DNA of 64,000 nt from Desulfatitalea sp. BRH_c12 (GTDB lineage Bacteria; Desulfobacterota; Desulfobacteria; Desulfobacterales; Desulfosarcinaceae), in NCBI GenBank assembly GCA_000961655.1, contig LADR01000008.1, forward strand, positions 492,001 to 556,000, read 5' to 3'. Positions 26,050-35,888 of the stretch are shown here, in pieces. Numbering within the stretch: the stretch's first letter is position 1; every line of letters begins with the position of its first letter. The position numbers were made by a program, and so were the translations under genes. The notes below the pieces were generated by a model, which saw only the letters and a list, made by a program, of their open reading frames with translations, did no database searches and was not told the origin of the DNA.

Positions 26050-26646
26050 ATGCCTATGGCCAACGACGATAAAAAAATACGCCAGACGGATGGGACAACT
26101 GCCTTGGCGGAACTTATCAAAGCCATTGACCGGCAAGCTGATCAAGTACCCCAAACACTTGTCGCTGAAGGTTTCGAGGTTTTGGGAAGTTTTTCGGCGC
26201 GGGAGTATAAGCGGGGCCGGCAATATGTCCGTTTTTATTTAAACAACACCGCCTTTGCGCTACCATTGAAAAATGCGCTGGAAATCGATTATCTGCCTGA
26301 GGTCACGCCTCTTCCCAATCTTCCCCGCTGGGTTGAGGGTATCTGCAACCTGCGAGGGACGATCGTCTCGGTGGTCGATCTCAAGCAAATCCTTCGTCTG
26401 GAAGAAGGCAGCCATGCGGTCAGAAAGCTGATTCTGATAAGCAATGAAGATATCAGCACTGCTATCATTGTAGAGAAAGTCGCAGGAATGTTGTTCGACG
26501 ATGATGCTCATAAACCCATCGATAAATCGGCAATGACGACTGCACCCTTTTTACATTTCGTTCAAGAGATCATCGCGTATGATGGACAGCCGGTATATCT
26601 GCTGGACGTAGATGTGCTGATGACCGCATTGGCCATATCGGTGTGA
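26050..26646 (+). CDS. CheW-like coupling protein (PilI type)
   Basis: A 198-residue single CheW domain with an extra ~55-residue N-terminus. Signatures are RFYLNNTAFALPLKNALEI, the LPNLPRWVEGICNLRGTIV loop that docks receptor and kinase, and VVDLKQIL. It should link the chemoreceptor at 33088 to the CheA-like kinase at 26767. The ATG follows the previous stop with no gap, so translation is probably coupled; a second Met six bases on is an alternative start. Confidence 0.88.
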   Translation: MPMANDDKKIRQTDGTTALAELIKAIDRQADQVPQTLVAEGFEVLGSFSAREYKRGRQYVRFYLNNTAFALPLKNALEIDYLPEVTPLPNLPRWVEGICNLRGTIVSVVDLKQILRLEEGSHAVRKLILISNEDISTAIIVEKVAGMLFDDDAHKPIDKSAMTTAPFLHFVQEIIAYDGQPVYLLDVDVLMTALAISV

Positions 26647-26766
26647 GGGTCCATGAAAGATTTACGTAAAAAACCGACAGCATTTTGTCGGGCATCGTTG
26701 GGCAGAGAACGCGATTGTCTTCGTCCCCAGTTGTGAAACACGTTGGGTCTATTTAGGAAACTGTTA

Positions 26767-29700
26767 ATGTCTGAATCTTCGGCCGATAGCATCGAACGCG
26801 ATTTTCTCAACGAGCTGAAGGACTATATTCCCGCATTACGGGCCAAGGCCGCCGCGCTCAAAGAGTACGGCGGTGATCCTGCGGACTCGGATCTTGCTGA
26901 ACTGCACAGGCTTGTCCATACGATTCGGGGCGCCTCATCATTGGTAAGGCTCAGTAATCTATGCAAGGTCGCCACCGCGTTCGAAGAGCTCGTTGAAGAA
27001 GTGATCTGTGACCGCCTGACCATCGACATGGAAGTATTCGAGATATTCGTCCACGCGATCGACTATTTCGATACCTATTCTAAACGCGTTCCCTGTAATG
27101 ATGCCTTCGATCCAGCTCAGGCGGCCTGTATATTAGAAGGCCTGCATGGCTGTCGCAAATTTGCCGCTGAAGATAACGGACGAGACTTGCTTTCGCAACT
27201 TTTAAGATCAGCCGATATAGAAACGGCTGATACGCCCGCCACGGGTGCCGACGATGGCCCTTTTGATACCGTTGATCTTGACGCCGAGCTCCTGGTGGCC
27301 GATGACGATGCCCTGGAGATGCTCGATCCTGGTTCTCAATCCGATATCGTTGTCGACCTGGATAACAGAGATGGCGATGACGGTTGGGCAGACATCGACG
27401 TGTCTCAGCAAGAGCTGCTGGAAGGCTTTTATCAGGAGGCGGAAGATCACTTTCAAGATTTGGGTAAGGTTTTAAGTGAACTCGAAACGCAGATTCGTTT
27501 TCCTGCCGAACTTACCGCAGAGCATAAAGAACGATTACGTCTGATTCGACGCTTTGTCCACACCATTAAAGGGGCCGCTGCTGTCATCAAACTCAAACCG
27601 GTTGCAGCATGGGGCCACGAATTCGAAGATGTTCTCGACTGGCTGTATGACGAAGCTGCAGTAATTTCACCGGAAGTGATCCGGGTTATCGCCGAAGCCG
27701 CCGATATCCTGGAACTTCTGGTGAGCTCTCCCCAACAGGCCGACGATAGGAAGTGCGACGCCTTAAGGGCTGCGTTCAGGCGCATCATCGGGTCCGGTCC
27801 GCACCTTGAAGATCGTGCTGATAGTGCATTTTCCGGCGGATCTTCTGAGATGCTCTGTTCTGTTGACGGTGCGCATTTGCCGGATGACGGGCAAGGGCCT
27901 CAGGCGGTTGAGGACGTTAATGTAAAAACGGAGCCGCAGGCCAAAACGTTGCGGGTCGATATGACCAAAGTCGAGTCTTTGGTCAACCTGGCCGGTGAAT
28001 TGACCGTGGCCCTCAGTGCCTTCGACCAGGACATGGAAGGGCTGGGTAAGCTGATTGGAGAAGTCGACCGGGCGCGTCTTAGATTGAAAACCACTGCACA
28101 TGACCTGGAAATGGGCTATGAAGTCAAAGCCATTCAGCAATTAGGTGCACCGCGCACTGACCCGCAACTCGCTGGGGGGAGGGCCGCTGAGAAAACTGCT
28201 GCCTTCTCTGACTTCGATGCGCTGGAGCTGGACCGCTACTCTGAATTGAACCTGATCATTCGATCCTTGAGTGAAACCGCCGTAGATGTTAGCACCATCA
28301 GCCGCCAACTCACTGACATATATAGTGGATTCGATGGCTTTTTGAATCGTTTTCGAATTCTTCTCAGCGAATTGCATCAAAAAACAATGCGCATGCGCAT
28401 GGCGCCTATGTCAACGATCGTCAATCGAATGCGCCACACCATCCGTGAGACGGCCCTGCAGTTGGACAAAAAAGTGCAGTTGACCACCTATGGGGAGCAC
28501 ATCGAACTGGATAAGCTGGTGTGGGAAAAATTGGCCGATCCGCTCATGCATCTGTTGCGCAATGCCGTCGATCATGGCATCGAGCCAGTGGCCATACGAC
28601 AGGCGGCCGGCAAGCCGGAAATGGCTGAGGTTCATATCTCAGCCGCCTATCAAGGCAACCAGGTGGTTATTCGTGTCTCCGATGACGGTGGCGGACTGGA
28701 TTATGAGGCGATTCGCAAGGCTGTCGCATCTTTTCAGCCTGATGAAGACGTAGCGGGAATGAGTGAGGCATCTCTGGCGGATTGGGTGTTTCAATCCGGT
28801 TTCAGTTCTCGTCAGACGATCAGCGAGGTATCGGGTCGCGGCGTTGGCTTGGATGTGGTCAAAGAAAATATCCGTGACTTAAAGGGCAATGTTCGCATCG
28901 AAAAGTCTGGCAGTGGGCTGGGCACAACTTTTTGTATTACCCTACCTTTAACGACGGCGGTCATGCAAGCGCTTCTCTTCGAGGCCGGTGGGCGGCGTTA
29001 CGCCACGGCCCTGTATGACATTGAACAGATACTGCGCGTGGACCCCAAAGAGATCAGCGGCCAAGAGCACAAGACGATCACCATCGGCGGCCGCAGCCTG
29101 CCTTTTTACTGTTTGTCAGAGCACATGCGCGACGGGCTTTCCGAGATACAAACTGGTGGCACAGCCTCGTTGCCGCTGGTGTTGATCGTGGCCGCGCAAT
29201 CCTGGAAAGGCGCGGTGGCCATAGATCGCATGTCTGGCCAAAGAGAAGTAGTCATCAAAAACCTGGGGGCGCATTTGCGTCACGTCCAAGGAGTCGCCGG
29301 CGCCACAGTTATGGGTGACGGAAAGGTTGTGCCCATTCTCAATCTGGCGGAACTGTTGGAAGGTGAGGCAGCCAAGCAGCCAACATCCGGCTATGCCAAT
29401 CGCCATCAGATTCAAAAACCCCTGGAAATTATGGTGGTGGATGATTCGGTGAGCGTCCGTACAGTGGTGGCGCGCCTGATGCAGCGGCAAGGATGGCATG
29501 TGCAAACAGCCAAAGACGGCGTGGAAGCGATCGAACGCTTGCATACGCGGCAACCGGATTTGATTGTTCTGGATGTCGAAATGCCCCGCATGAACGGCTA
29601 TGAATTCATGAGTTCAATGCGTTCGCAGGCCACTTTCAAGAATATACCCGTTATTATGCTGACCTCACGTGCTGCCCAAAAGCACCGGGAAAAGGCCAAG

Positions 29701-29793
29701 GCATTGGGGGTCAAAGGCTTTATGACCAAACCCTATGTCGATGAAGAATTCGTTGCCCTGGTGAAGCAACTCGGTGGGCTGAACGGCATGTGA
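26767..29793 (+). CDS. ChpA/PilL-like CheA hybrid histidine kinase
   Basis: About 1,008 residues. HPt domain 1 carries His51 in LVHTIRGAS, and HPt domain 2 His265 in FVHTIKGAA. They are followed by an acidic linker, the dimerisation/ATPase core (N-box HLLRNAVDHGIE, G1 DDGGGLD, G2 GRGVGLDVV), a CheW domain (ALLFEAGGRRYATALYDIEQ) and a C-terminal receiver with Asp936 in LIVLDVEMP. Two HPt domains plus a fused receiver are the plan of PilL/ChpA kinases that steer type IV pilus motility or cAMP signalling. The start at 26767 is preferred (AGGAAA upstream) over an in-frame TTG at 26743. No cheR or cheB gene is in the cluster. Confidence 0.95.
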   Translation: MSESSADSIERDFLNELKDYIPALRAKAAALKEYGGDPADSDLAELHRLVHTIRGASSLVRLSNLCKVATAFEELVEEVICDRLTIDMEVFEIFVHAIDYFDTYSKRVPCNDAFDPAQAACILEGLHGCRKFAAEDNGRDLLSQLLRSADIETADTPATGADDGPFDTVDLDAELLVADDDALEMLDPGSQSDIVVDLDNRDGDDGWADIDVSQQELLEGFYQEAEDHFQDLGKVLSELETQIRFPAELTAEHKERLRLIRRFVHTIKGAAAVIKLKPVAAWGHEFEDVLDWLYDEAAVISPEVIRVIAEAADILELLVSSPQQADDRKCDALRAAFRRIIGSGPHLEDRADSAFSGGSSEMLCSVDGAHLPDDGQGPQAVEDVNVKTEPQAKTLRVDMTKVESLVNLAGELTVALSAFDQDMEGLGKLIGEVDRARLRLKTTAHDLEMGYEVKAIQQLGAPRTDPQLAGGRAAEKTAAFSDFDALELDRYSELNLIIRSLSETAVDVSTISRQLTDIYSGFDGFLNRFRILLSELHQKTMRMRMAPMSTIVNRMRHTIRETALQLDKKVQLTTYGEHIELDKLVWEKLADPLMHLLRNAVDHGIEPVAIRQAAGKPEMAEVHISAAYQGNQVVIRVSDDGGGLDYEAIRKAVASFQPDEDVAGMSEASLADWVFQSGFSSRQTISEVSGRGVGLDVVKENIRDLKGNVRIEKSGSGLGTTFCITLPLTTAVMQALLFEAGGRRYATALYDIEQILRVDPKEISGQEHKTITIGGRSLPFYCLSEHMRDGLSEIQTGGTASLPLVLIVAAQSWKGAVAIDRMSGQREVVIKNLGAHLRHVQGVAGATVMGDGKVVPILNLAELLEGEAAKQPTSGYANRHQIQKPLEIMVVDDSVSVRTVVARLMQRQGWHVQTAKDGVEAIERLHTRQPDLIVLDVEMPRMNGYEFMSSMRSQATFKNIPVIMLTSRAAQKHREKAKALGVKGFMTKPYVDEEFVALVKQLGGLNGM

Positions 29794-29887
29794 TTTGGGT
29801 GCACTGCCAGTCTGTGACGGAGTGTGTGCGTACGCTGATTCAGAAAAGCAGATGCCATTTTGCAGGCTATACAAGGATAAAGAACTC

Positions 29888-30541
29888 ATGCCGGAATTTG
29901 TTCTCTTTCAATCGGGAAGTAGCCAGTTTGCGCTTGACCGGAAAAGCATCCGCCACATCAGCCTCCTGGCCGCTGACGCAAAAAAGCCGCACAACCGCAT
30001 CCTGCGGCAAACGATCGCGTATCAGGGGCAAACCTTGCCACTGTTCGATTTGGCTGCGGCTTTGGGTGAGGATAGCGCAGCGTGGACACCAGATCCGAAG
30101 GTGATCATAGGAAACTTGACCCCGGCAGCGGCACTGCGGGCAGACTGCGTTAATGCCCGCTTGACTGCCGATGTGGCGCAGGTGGTCGATTTGCCGCGGG
30201 TTTTTACCGGCACTGCCCGCGCTTGTTTTTCCAAAGTCCTGCTTTTGAAAGAGCGTTTGGTTTTGATTGTCGATTGGGCTGGACTGACAGTCATTGAGCC
30301 ATCAAGGACCGGTCTGCCAGCATCGGTGCAACATCTGCCGTGCAAGAACGCCGCGGACCTGCAGGGGCCGGCGCCGACCGGAAAGACAGGGCTTTCGAAC
30401 CCAGAGTCCGAACACACCGGACAGCGTTCTCTGGAGATCATCGTCGCTCAAAAATTGCAACAGTTCATCGAAGGCAGTGTGCACCAGATGGTAGCACGAA
30501 CCATGGCGGAAACACTGCACCGCTATGTAGGACCCAGGTAG
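29888..30541 (+). CDS. CheW-domain protein
   Basis: A 217-residue protein whose first ~140 residues form a CheW-like domain (FVLFQSGSSQFALDRKSIRH, then IAYQGQTLPLFDLAAALG and VLLLKERLVLIVDWAGL). The canonical receptor-contact loop is poorly kept. The C-terminal ~70 residues are a variable linker ending in a short helix (LEIIVAQKLQQFIEGSVHQ). The start at 29888 follows AAGGATAAAG; the frame is open further back without a better site. It may be an auxiliary coupling protein of the same kinase. Confidence 0.75.
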   Translation: MPEFVLFQSGSSQFALDRKSIRHISLLAADAKKPHNRILRQTIAYQGQTLPLFDLAAALGEDSAAWTPDPKVIIGNLTPAAALRADCVNARLTADVAQVVDLPRVFTGTARACFSKVLLLKERLVLIVDWAGLTVIEPSRTGLPASVQHLPCKNAADLQGPAPTGKTGLSNPESEHTGQRSLEIIVAQKLQQFIEGSVHQMVARTMAETLHRYVGPR

Positions 30542-30612
30542 TTGATTTTGAAAGCACAGTACCACCGCAGGTAGACAAGTGGACTTATCGTCATGATGCG
30601 AGGTCGATCCAA

Positions 30613-31110
30613 GTGATAAATTCGGCAACAAAGCGCAGTCAAGCCGGTGCCCAGGTGCTTCTCATTCCGGCCAGAACGGCGGAAATCAATGGCCAGCAAT
30701 TATTTTTTTTGTTCAGCACGCATCAAGTGGCCGAAGTACTGAAGCATGCCGAGATCCTGCCTGTGCCGTTCGCACAAGGGTATGTCGATGGGATCGCACA
30801 GTGGCGCGGGCGTGTTCTTCCGGTTCTGTCACTGGAGCGCCTTGTCGGTGTCCACGAATGCGATGAGAAGATGCCGCTACGGACCATTGTGGTGCGAAGC
30901 GTGTCCCGTGACGATGCTGATCAACTGCATGAATCGTATGCCATTTGCAAGGTCGGTGCGGCCATTCGCCATATGACCCTGGTGGATGCCAGTCAACCTG
31001 TCCCGATGCCGGAATGGGTGGCTAATCCAGGTTGTCTGCATGGCGTCTATCAAATGCAGGAGCGCATTGTCATGGTCGTCAACATTGAAGACATTCTCAA
31101 AGCCAAATAA
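30613..31110 (+). CDS. CheW-like coupling protein
   Basis: A 165-residue single CheW domain: FFLFSTHQVAEVLKHAEILP, the docking loop VPFAQGYVDGIAQWRGRVLPVLSLERL and the final INGxxxVV-like stretch QERIVMVVNIEDIL. The chosen start is a GTG at 30613 with GCGAGG nine bases upstream; an in-frame ATG at 30340 would overlap the previous gene by 200 bases and add residues that look like an out-of-frame shadow. The third CheW-type protein of the cluster. Confidence 0.8.
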   Translation: MINSATKRSQAGAQVLLIPARTAEINGQQLFFLFSTHQVAEVLKHAEILPVPFAQGYVDGIAQWRGRVLPVLSLERLVGVHECDEKMPLRTIVVRSVSRDDADQLHESYAICKVGAAIRHMTLVDASQPVPMPEWVANPGCLHGVYQMQERIVMVVNIEDILKAK

Positions 31111-31113
31111 TTC

Positions 31114-32406
31114 GTGAGCGCTATGTACCAAAAAACGATTTTAGAGAACGGTATCCGCGTAGTGTCTGAATCGATGCCGTCTGTCCGCTCCGTGGCCATC
31201 GGGATGATTGTGGATGCCGGCCTGCGCGAGGAACATCCGCTCAAAAACGGTTTGGCACATTTGGTAGAGCACCTGATGTTTCAGGGCACCGCCAGTCGCG
31301 ACGCATTGCAGATTGCCAGGCTGATGGACGAGGCCGGTAGCCGCATCGGCGGTTTTACGACACGGGATTACACGTGCTATTCGGCCACCGTCCTGGACGA
31401 TTACCGCACATACGCATTGGAACTTTTCGGCGATATCCTGCTGAATTCAAACTTTTTGTCTGACGATGTCGAAAGAGAAAAAGAAGTGGTTTTGCGCGAA
31501 ATCAATGCTTGCGACGACTTGCCCGATCAGAGGGTCGACTCTCTTTTAAAAGCACACATTTGGGCCGATCAGGCTTTGGGTCGACCGATTACCGGGAGCG
31601 CCGGCACCGTCCGCGCCCTTACGCGGCAAGACGTGATGGGTTTTTTCAATTCGTACTATGTGCCTGATCGTCTCATTGTCGCCGCGGCAGGCAACCTGGA
31701 CCACCAGGATATTGTGTCTCAGGTCCGGGATGCCTTCTGGTGCATGCAAGGTCAACCCCAGCCGGCCGGCAGTCAGTCACTGCGCTACCAGGCGGGGAGC
31801 GCCGTCGCGCACATGATGGTTTCGCAGGTCTATTTTTCGATCGGCATCAAAACCTACCCCTTTACCCACCCGGATCGGTATGGATTGCACATCGTGAACA
31901 AGATTTTAGGGGACGGCATCAGTTCCCGGCTGTTTCGGGGGATCCGCGAGCAGGGCCTGGCCTACGATATTCGTTCTGAATACCATGCCTATCGCGACGG
32001 AGGCCTGCTGGTCATCGAGGGCAGCAGCAATCCTGCCCATTTTCAAAAGGTATTCGCCCAGACCGTATCGATCGCGTGGAACTTGATCTCGGGCCGGGAC
32101 CCATTGAAGGCCGATGAACTTCTACGGGCCAAAAACCAGATAAAGGGACAGCATATTATCGGTGCCGAGGACCCCAATACGCGTATGAGCCGGCTGGTGA
32201 CCCAGGAACTTTATTTCGGGGGACATATTTCCACGGCGCATATTGTCTCGTCTATCGATGCCGTTACCATCCGGGGCCTGGAAGACCTCACCCTGCAAGA
32301 ATTAGCGCAAAACTTTCCCGAGGCCGCGGTTGCGGTCGTCGGACCTGAGTTTTTACAGCCATACGAGCGACTGACGAATATGGCGGTTCACGCCACTAAA
32401 CATTAG
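31114..32406 (+). CDS. M16-family zinc metallopeptidase (processing peptidase-like)
   Basis: A 430-residue single-chain M16 peptidase, as in the bacterial PqqL/YmxG-like group. The inverted zinc motif is HLVEH (His49, Glu52, His53), with the downstream Glu region EREKEVVLREINACDD. The C-terminal half has the REQGLAYDIRSEY motif, with the Arg/Tyr pair that binds substrate, so the enzyme looks complete. No signal peptide is seen, so it is cytoplasmic. It starts only four bases after the preceding cheW stop and is therefore surely co-transcribed with the chemosensory genes, which is unusual for this family. The start is GTG at 31114, or ATG at 31123. Confidence 0.9.
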   Translation: MSAMYQKTILENGIRVVSESMPSVRSVAIGMIVDAGLREEHPLKNGLAHLVEHLMFQGTASRDALQIARLMDEAGSRIGGFTTRDYTCYSATVLDDYRTYALELFGDILLNSNFLSDDVEREKEVVLREINACDDLPDQRVDSLLKAHIWADQALGRPITGSAGTVRALTRQDVMGFFNSYYVPDRLIVAAAGNLDHQDIVSQVRDAFWCMQGQPQPAGSQSLRYQAGSAVAHMMVSQVYFSIGIKTYPFTHPDRYGLHIVNKILGDGISSRLFRGIREQGLAYDIRSEYHAYRDGGLLVIEGSSNPAHFQKVFAQTVSIAWNLISGRDPLKADELLRAKNQIKGQHIIGAEDPNTRMSRLVTQELYFGGHISTAHIVSSIDAVTIRGLEDLTLQELAQNFPEAAVAVVGPEFLQPYERLTNMAVHATKH

Positions 32407-32429
32407 TTTGCCAGAAGGAGAATAAATTC

Positions 32430-32585
32430 ATGGGAATAGATTCATCCATCAAAAAAAATTGGATAGACATTCAGAAGAATCACAATGTGCCCGTGAATGC
32501 GATTGGGGTTAAAATAGACCCCAAAGATGAAAGGACGCTCAAAATCTGGAAAGAAGAAGGTGTCGATAAGTTCGTTCGAAGATAG
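32430..32585 (+). CDS. 51-residue conserved-looking small protein
   Basis: A short gene with an AAGGAG site eight to ten bases before its ATG, between the M16 and the receiver genes. The product is charged (MGIDSSIKKNWIDIQKNHNV, ending in VDKFVRR) with no TM or Cys. It is not recognised. The good ribosome site and the tight operon position support translation; chance is the alternative. Confidence 0.5.
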   Translation: MGIDSSIKKNWIDIQKNHNVPVNAIGVKIDPKDERTLKIWKEEGVDKFVRR

Positions 32586-32646
32586 GGACCAGCTCATAAG
32601 AACCGGAAACTGCTATTTTGGATCATTTTCATGCGAGGAAACCACT

Positions 32647-33015
32647 ATGTCCAGCGAAAAAATTCTAATCGTGGAAGATAGCCCGACGTCTATGCTGCAA
32701 ATCACCACAATTCTACAAAAAAGGGGCTACGATCTTATGTATGCCGTAGACGGTGAAGAAGCGCTGCAAAAGGCTGTTGCGTATGTTCCGAATCTGATTG
32801 TGCTTGATGTCATCTTACCCAAGAAAAATGGCTTTCAGGTTTGCCGACAACTCAAGAATACCCCGGGCATGCAGGGTATCAAAATTCTGATGCTGACCAG
32901 CAAAACACAGCAAAGCGACCGGTTTTGGGGTCTGAAACAAGGTGCCGATGATTATATGACCAAACCATTTGAGGCCAATGATCTTCTCAAGAAGGTCAAT
33001 GAACTGCTGCAATGA
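32647..33015 (+). CDS. Stand-alone response regulator (PilH/CheY-like)
   Basis: A 122-residue single receiver. Acidic pocket EDS in ILIVEDSPTSM, phospho-acceptor Asp54 in LIVLDVILP, Thr in LMLTSKT and Lys in YMTKPFE are all present. Its SPTS start resembles PilG/PilH, so it is probably phosphorylated by the CheA-like kinase at 26767 and signals to a motor or a cyclase. The ATG at 32647 has GCGAGGAAA upstream; the longer frame reaches back into the 51-residue gene and is not used. Confidence 0.93.
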   Translation: MSSEKILIVEDSPTSMLQITTILQKRGYDLMYAVDGEEALQKAVAYVPNLIVLDVILPKKNGFQVCRQLKNTPGMQGIKILMLTSKTQQSDRFWGLKQGADDYMTKPFEANDLLKKVNELLQ

Positions 33016-33087
33016 TAAGGTGCATATCAGGATGCCGCTATTCCCGGTCACTATGTCAGCTTGGGTCGACTGGAGGAGGTTTTTCTC

Positions 33088-35403
33088 ATGAAGTTCGTAC
33101 GTAAATTGATCCCCAAGGGAATCAACTGGTTGCCGCATAAGTTTTTCCCCAATCGCATTCGCAGCAAACAGCTTTTAGCATTAATGGTCATTGCCCTCAT
33201 CCCACTGATAGGCATGGGTATTGTTTCCTACCATTTCGCTCAAGAAGCTTTGCTGAGTCAGGCTACAGCGCAATTGGAAGCCCTTTGCACAATCAAAAGC
33301 AAGACTGTTCAAGAGTACTTCTCAGAGCGCCGCAAGGACCTTGAACAGCTGGCGGATGTCATGGCCCGGTTATACGAGGTTTCTTCCGACAAGATCCAGG
33401 CCGGCGACAGCACGAAGGCCATCAAGGAGGCCGTTTCTTTCCCTTTAAGAGGGGAAAAACGCGATATGGTCGCCCATTATCGGAAAGAATTTGGTTTCGA
33501 AAACATATACCTGATCAGTACTGCAGGGTATGTTTTTCATGCCGCCAATCACGGCTCGGATCGCTACACCAACCTTTTGACCGGTCCTTATAAAAATACC
33601 AACCTGGGACAATTGATCGCAAAGGTCTTAAAGGCCAAGCGTTTCGGGATGGCCGACTTTGAACATTACATGCCCGCCCAGCATGCTCCCGCGGCATTCA
33701 TGGCCCAGCCGGTAATGTCCGGCGGCGAGCTTCGATTCATTGTGGCCGTCCAGCTGTCGGTCAGTCAGATCAATGCCATAGCAGGCGATCGGACGGGTTT
33801 GGGGCAAACCGGGGAGACGTACTTCGTAGGCAATGACCAATTGCTGCGCAATGATTCTCATCGAATGAAAAAGCAGAACATATGGACCACGATTTTAAGT
33901 CAGGACTATAAGATCGATACACAAGCGACCCGCAGCGCATTCAAAGGCAACAGCGGCACCCAATTAACAGAAAACTATGCCGGCCTCACCACCCTGAGTT
34001 CCTGGCAGCCGTTTGTCCTTATAGAGCCTGGTCCGGTGAACCCCGAAGGCATCCGCTGGGCATTGGTCAGCGAACTTGAAGAACGCGAGCTTCATAAACC
34101 CTTGTGGACCTTTGCTCTGGTCATGGCCGGTACCCTGGGTATTGCCATCCTTCTGGTTTTTGGCGGGGCATTTGTGCTTTCCGGCGGTCTGACACGCCAG
34201 ATCCGGCATATCATGGAATTGTTTAGTGAAATCGGCATGGGTAATTTTAATGCGCGCTGCCGTGTCGTCAGCCGGGATGAGCTTGGCACGATGGCCAATT
34301 CGCTGAATGCCATGTTGGACAACACGCTGCATCTGATCCAAAGCAGGGAAGAGCGCGACCAGATGCAAGACTCGATTATGCGTCTGCTGACGGATATTAG
34401 TGCCTTGACTGAAGGCGACCTGACCGTACGGGCCGAGGTTACCGAAGATATGACCGGCGCTATCGCCGATTCCTTCAATACCATGGCCGAACAGCTTAGC
34501 CGTTTGGTGAATGATGTTAAAAGGTCCACCTTGCAGGTGAGTACAACGTCGCATCAGGTCAGTGAAACCACCATTGCGCTATCCAGGACCAGCGATGAGC
34601 AGGCGAATCAGCTTTCACAGGCCGTTTTATCGATCGAGGAAATGTCCACCTCTATTCGCGGGGTATCGGAGCATGCGGCCCAGTCGGCCAAGGTATCCGA
34701 GCAGGCCATGCAAAATGCGTTAAGCGGTGCGGATGCCGTGCGGCAGACCAACAAAGCCATGAGTGCTATCCGCGAACGTGTGCAGGAAGCGGCCCGGGCA
34801 ATCAAACGGCTTGGCGAGAGTTCGCAGGAGATCGGCACGATTGTCCAGATCATCAATGACATCGCTGATCGAACCTCGATTCTGGCCTTGAACGCTTCAA
34901 TTCAGGCTGCCATGGCTGGAGATGCCGGGCGCGGTTTTGCCGTTGTCGCCGATGAGGTGCAACGCTTGGCCGAACAGTCGACCAACTCGACCAAACAGAT
35001 CGAAACACTGGTCAAAACCATTCAAAGTGAAATCAATGAGGCCGGTACCCGCATGGAGGACAGCATTCAACGGGTTGTGCGCGGCACGCAGTTGGCGGAC
35101 GGCGCTCACGGCAAACTGGAGGAGATCAAGGCCGTATCCGCCCAGTTGGCTGAATTGGTCCAATCCATCTCCGCGGCGGCCCAACAACAGGCATTGTCTT
35201 CGGAAAATATTTCCACAACCATGAAAAAAATTGGCGAGATCAGCAGTCAGGCTTCAGTACAGGGACGGCAAACGGCGCTTTCCATCACCAGCCTGGCCAA
35301 GACATCCGAGCAATTGCACGCGTCGGTTGAAGCTTTCAAATTACCGGAAGAGCCATTAGACGAGAACGACCAGGATTTGGAAATTCTCCATGAGGTCGAG
35401 TGA
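33088..35403 (+). CDS. Methyl-accepting chemotaxis protein (PilJ-like chemoreceptor)
   Basis: A 771-residue transmembrane chemoreceptor. TM1 at about residues 29-48, a ~280-residue periplasmic sensor (Cache-like, with [19 protein letters not shown]), TM2 at about 335-360, two HAMP segments ([18 protein letters not shown] first) and a long signalling coiled coil whose tip reads [17 protein letters not shown], with [15 protein letters not shown] following. The start at 33088 is fixed by GGAGGAGG. No CheR-docking pentapeptide is seen at the C-terminus. It is the only receptor of the cluster and probably feeds the ChpA-like kinase. The ligand is unknown. Confidence 0.94.
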   Translation: MKFVRKLIPKGINWLPHKFFPNRIRSKQLLALMVIALIPLIGMGIVSYHFAQEALLSQATAQLEALCTIKSKTVQEYFSERRKDLEQLADVMARLYEVSSDKIQAGDSTKAIKEAVSFPLRGEKRDMVAHYRKEFGFENIYLISTAGYVFHAANHGSDRYTNLLTGPYKNTNLGQLIAKVLKAKRFGMADFEHYMPAQHAPAAFMAQPVMSGGELRFIVAVQLSVSQINAIAGDRTGLGQTGETYFVGNDQLLRNDSHRMKKQNIWTTILSQDYKIDTQATRSAFKGNSGTQLTENYAGLTTLSSWQPFVLIEPGPVNPEGIRWALVSELEERELHKPLWTFALVMAGTLGIAILLVFGGAFVLSGGLTRQIRHIMELFSEIGMGNFNARCRVVSRDELGTMANSLNAMLDNTLHLIQSREERDQMQDSIMRLLTDISALTEGDLTVRAEVTEDMTGAIADSFNTMAEQLSRLVNDVKRSTLQVSTTSHQVSETTIALSRTSDEQANQLSQAVLSIEEMSTSIRGVSEHAAQSAKVSEQAMQNALSGADAVRQTNKAMSAIRERVQEAARAIKRLGESSQEIGTIVQIINDIADRTSILALNASIQAAMAGDAGRGFAVVADEVQRLAEQSTNSTKQIETLVKTIQSEINEAGTRMEDSIQRVVRGTQLADGAHGKLEEIKAVSAQLAELVQSISAAAQQQALSSENISTTMKKIGEISSQASVQGRQTALSITSLAKTSEQLHASVEAFKLPEEPLDENDQDLEILHEVE

Positions 35404-35417
35404 AAGGAGTTACACCC

Positions 35418-35873
35418 ATGCACCCAACGGCGAGCAACCCCGACACCAAACTATATCGCAAAGCAACCCGAAGCACTCACGGAAAAATCGAATTGGATGC
35501 TGAAGCCGCACGTGTATACGCTGTGATCGATGAAAGCATTCAACTGTCGAAAGTTGCTGAGCTGGCTGGTGTCAATATGGCCGTATTATGGAGGGCCATC
35601 GCCAAGCTCACGCGGCTTGGGTTGATCGAAGATTCGGACAGTGACATCGGCTACATGGGCAAGCCGTTTTTCGACATCCTGCACAAGGAGCTAACCAAAA
35701 CGGTCGGACCGATCAGCACGATTTTACTGAAGAATGTGTCTGCCAAAATGGAGATATCTTTTCCACATATCCCGGTCGATCGTGTCCGGGAGTTTGTCAA
35801 AAAGCTTGCTGAGCAGATTCCGGATAAAAAGGCCGGTGCGCAATTCCATCAAACCATTTCGAAGGAGATTTAA
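35418..35873 (+). CDS. Winged-helix plus DUF8082-like protein
   Basis: A 151-residue protein. Residues ~20-75 look like a winged helix (VYAVIDESIQLSKVAELAG, then LTRLGLIED). The C-terminal half has LTKTVGPISTILLKN and the ending AEQIPDKKAGAQFHQTI, which resembles the DUF8082-type domain often found at the end of PatA/roadblock or kinase proteins. The start at 35418 follows AAAGGAG just after the MCP stop. A role as output or adaptor of the chemosensory pathway is inferred from position. Confidence 0.6.
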   Translation: MHPTASNPDTKLYRKATRSTHGKIELDAEAARVYAVIDESIQLSKVAELAGVNMAVLWRAIAKLTRLGLIEDSDSDIGYMGKPFFDILHKELTKTVGPISTILLKNVSAKMEISFPHIPVDRVREFVKKLAEQIPDKKAGAQFHQTISKEI

Positions 35874-35888
35874 TCAGGAGAAAGAACC

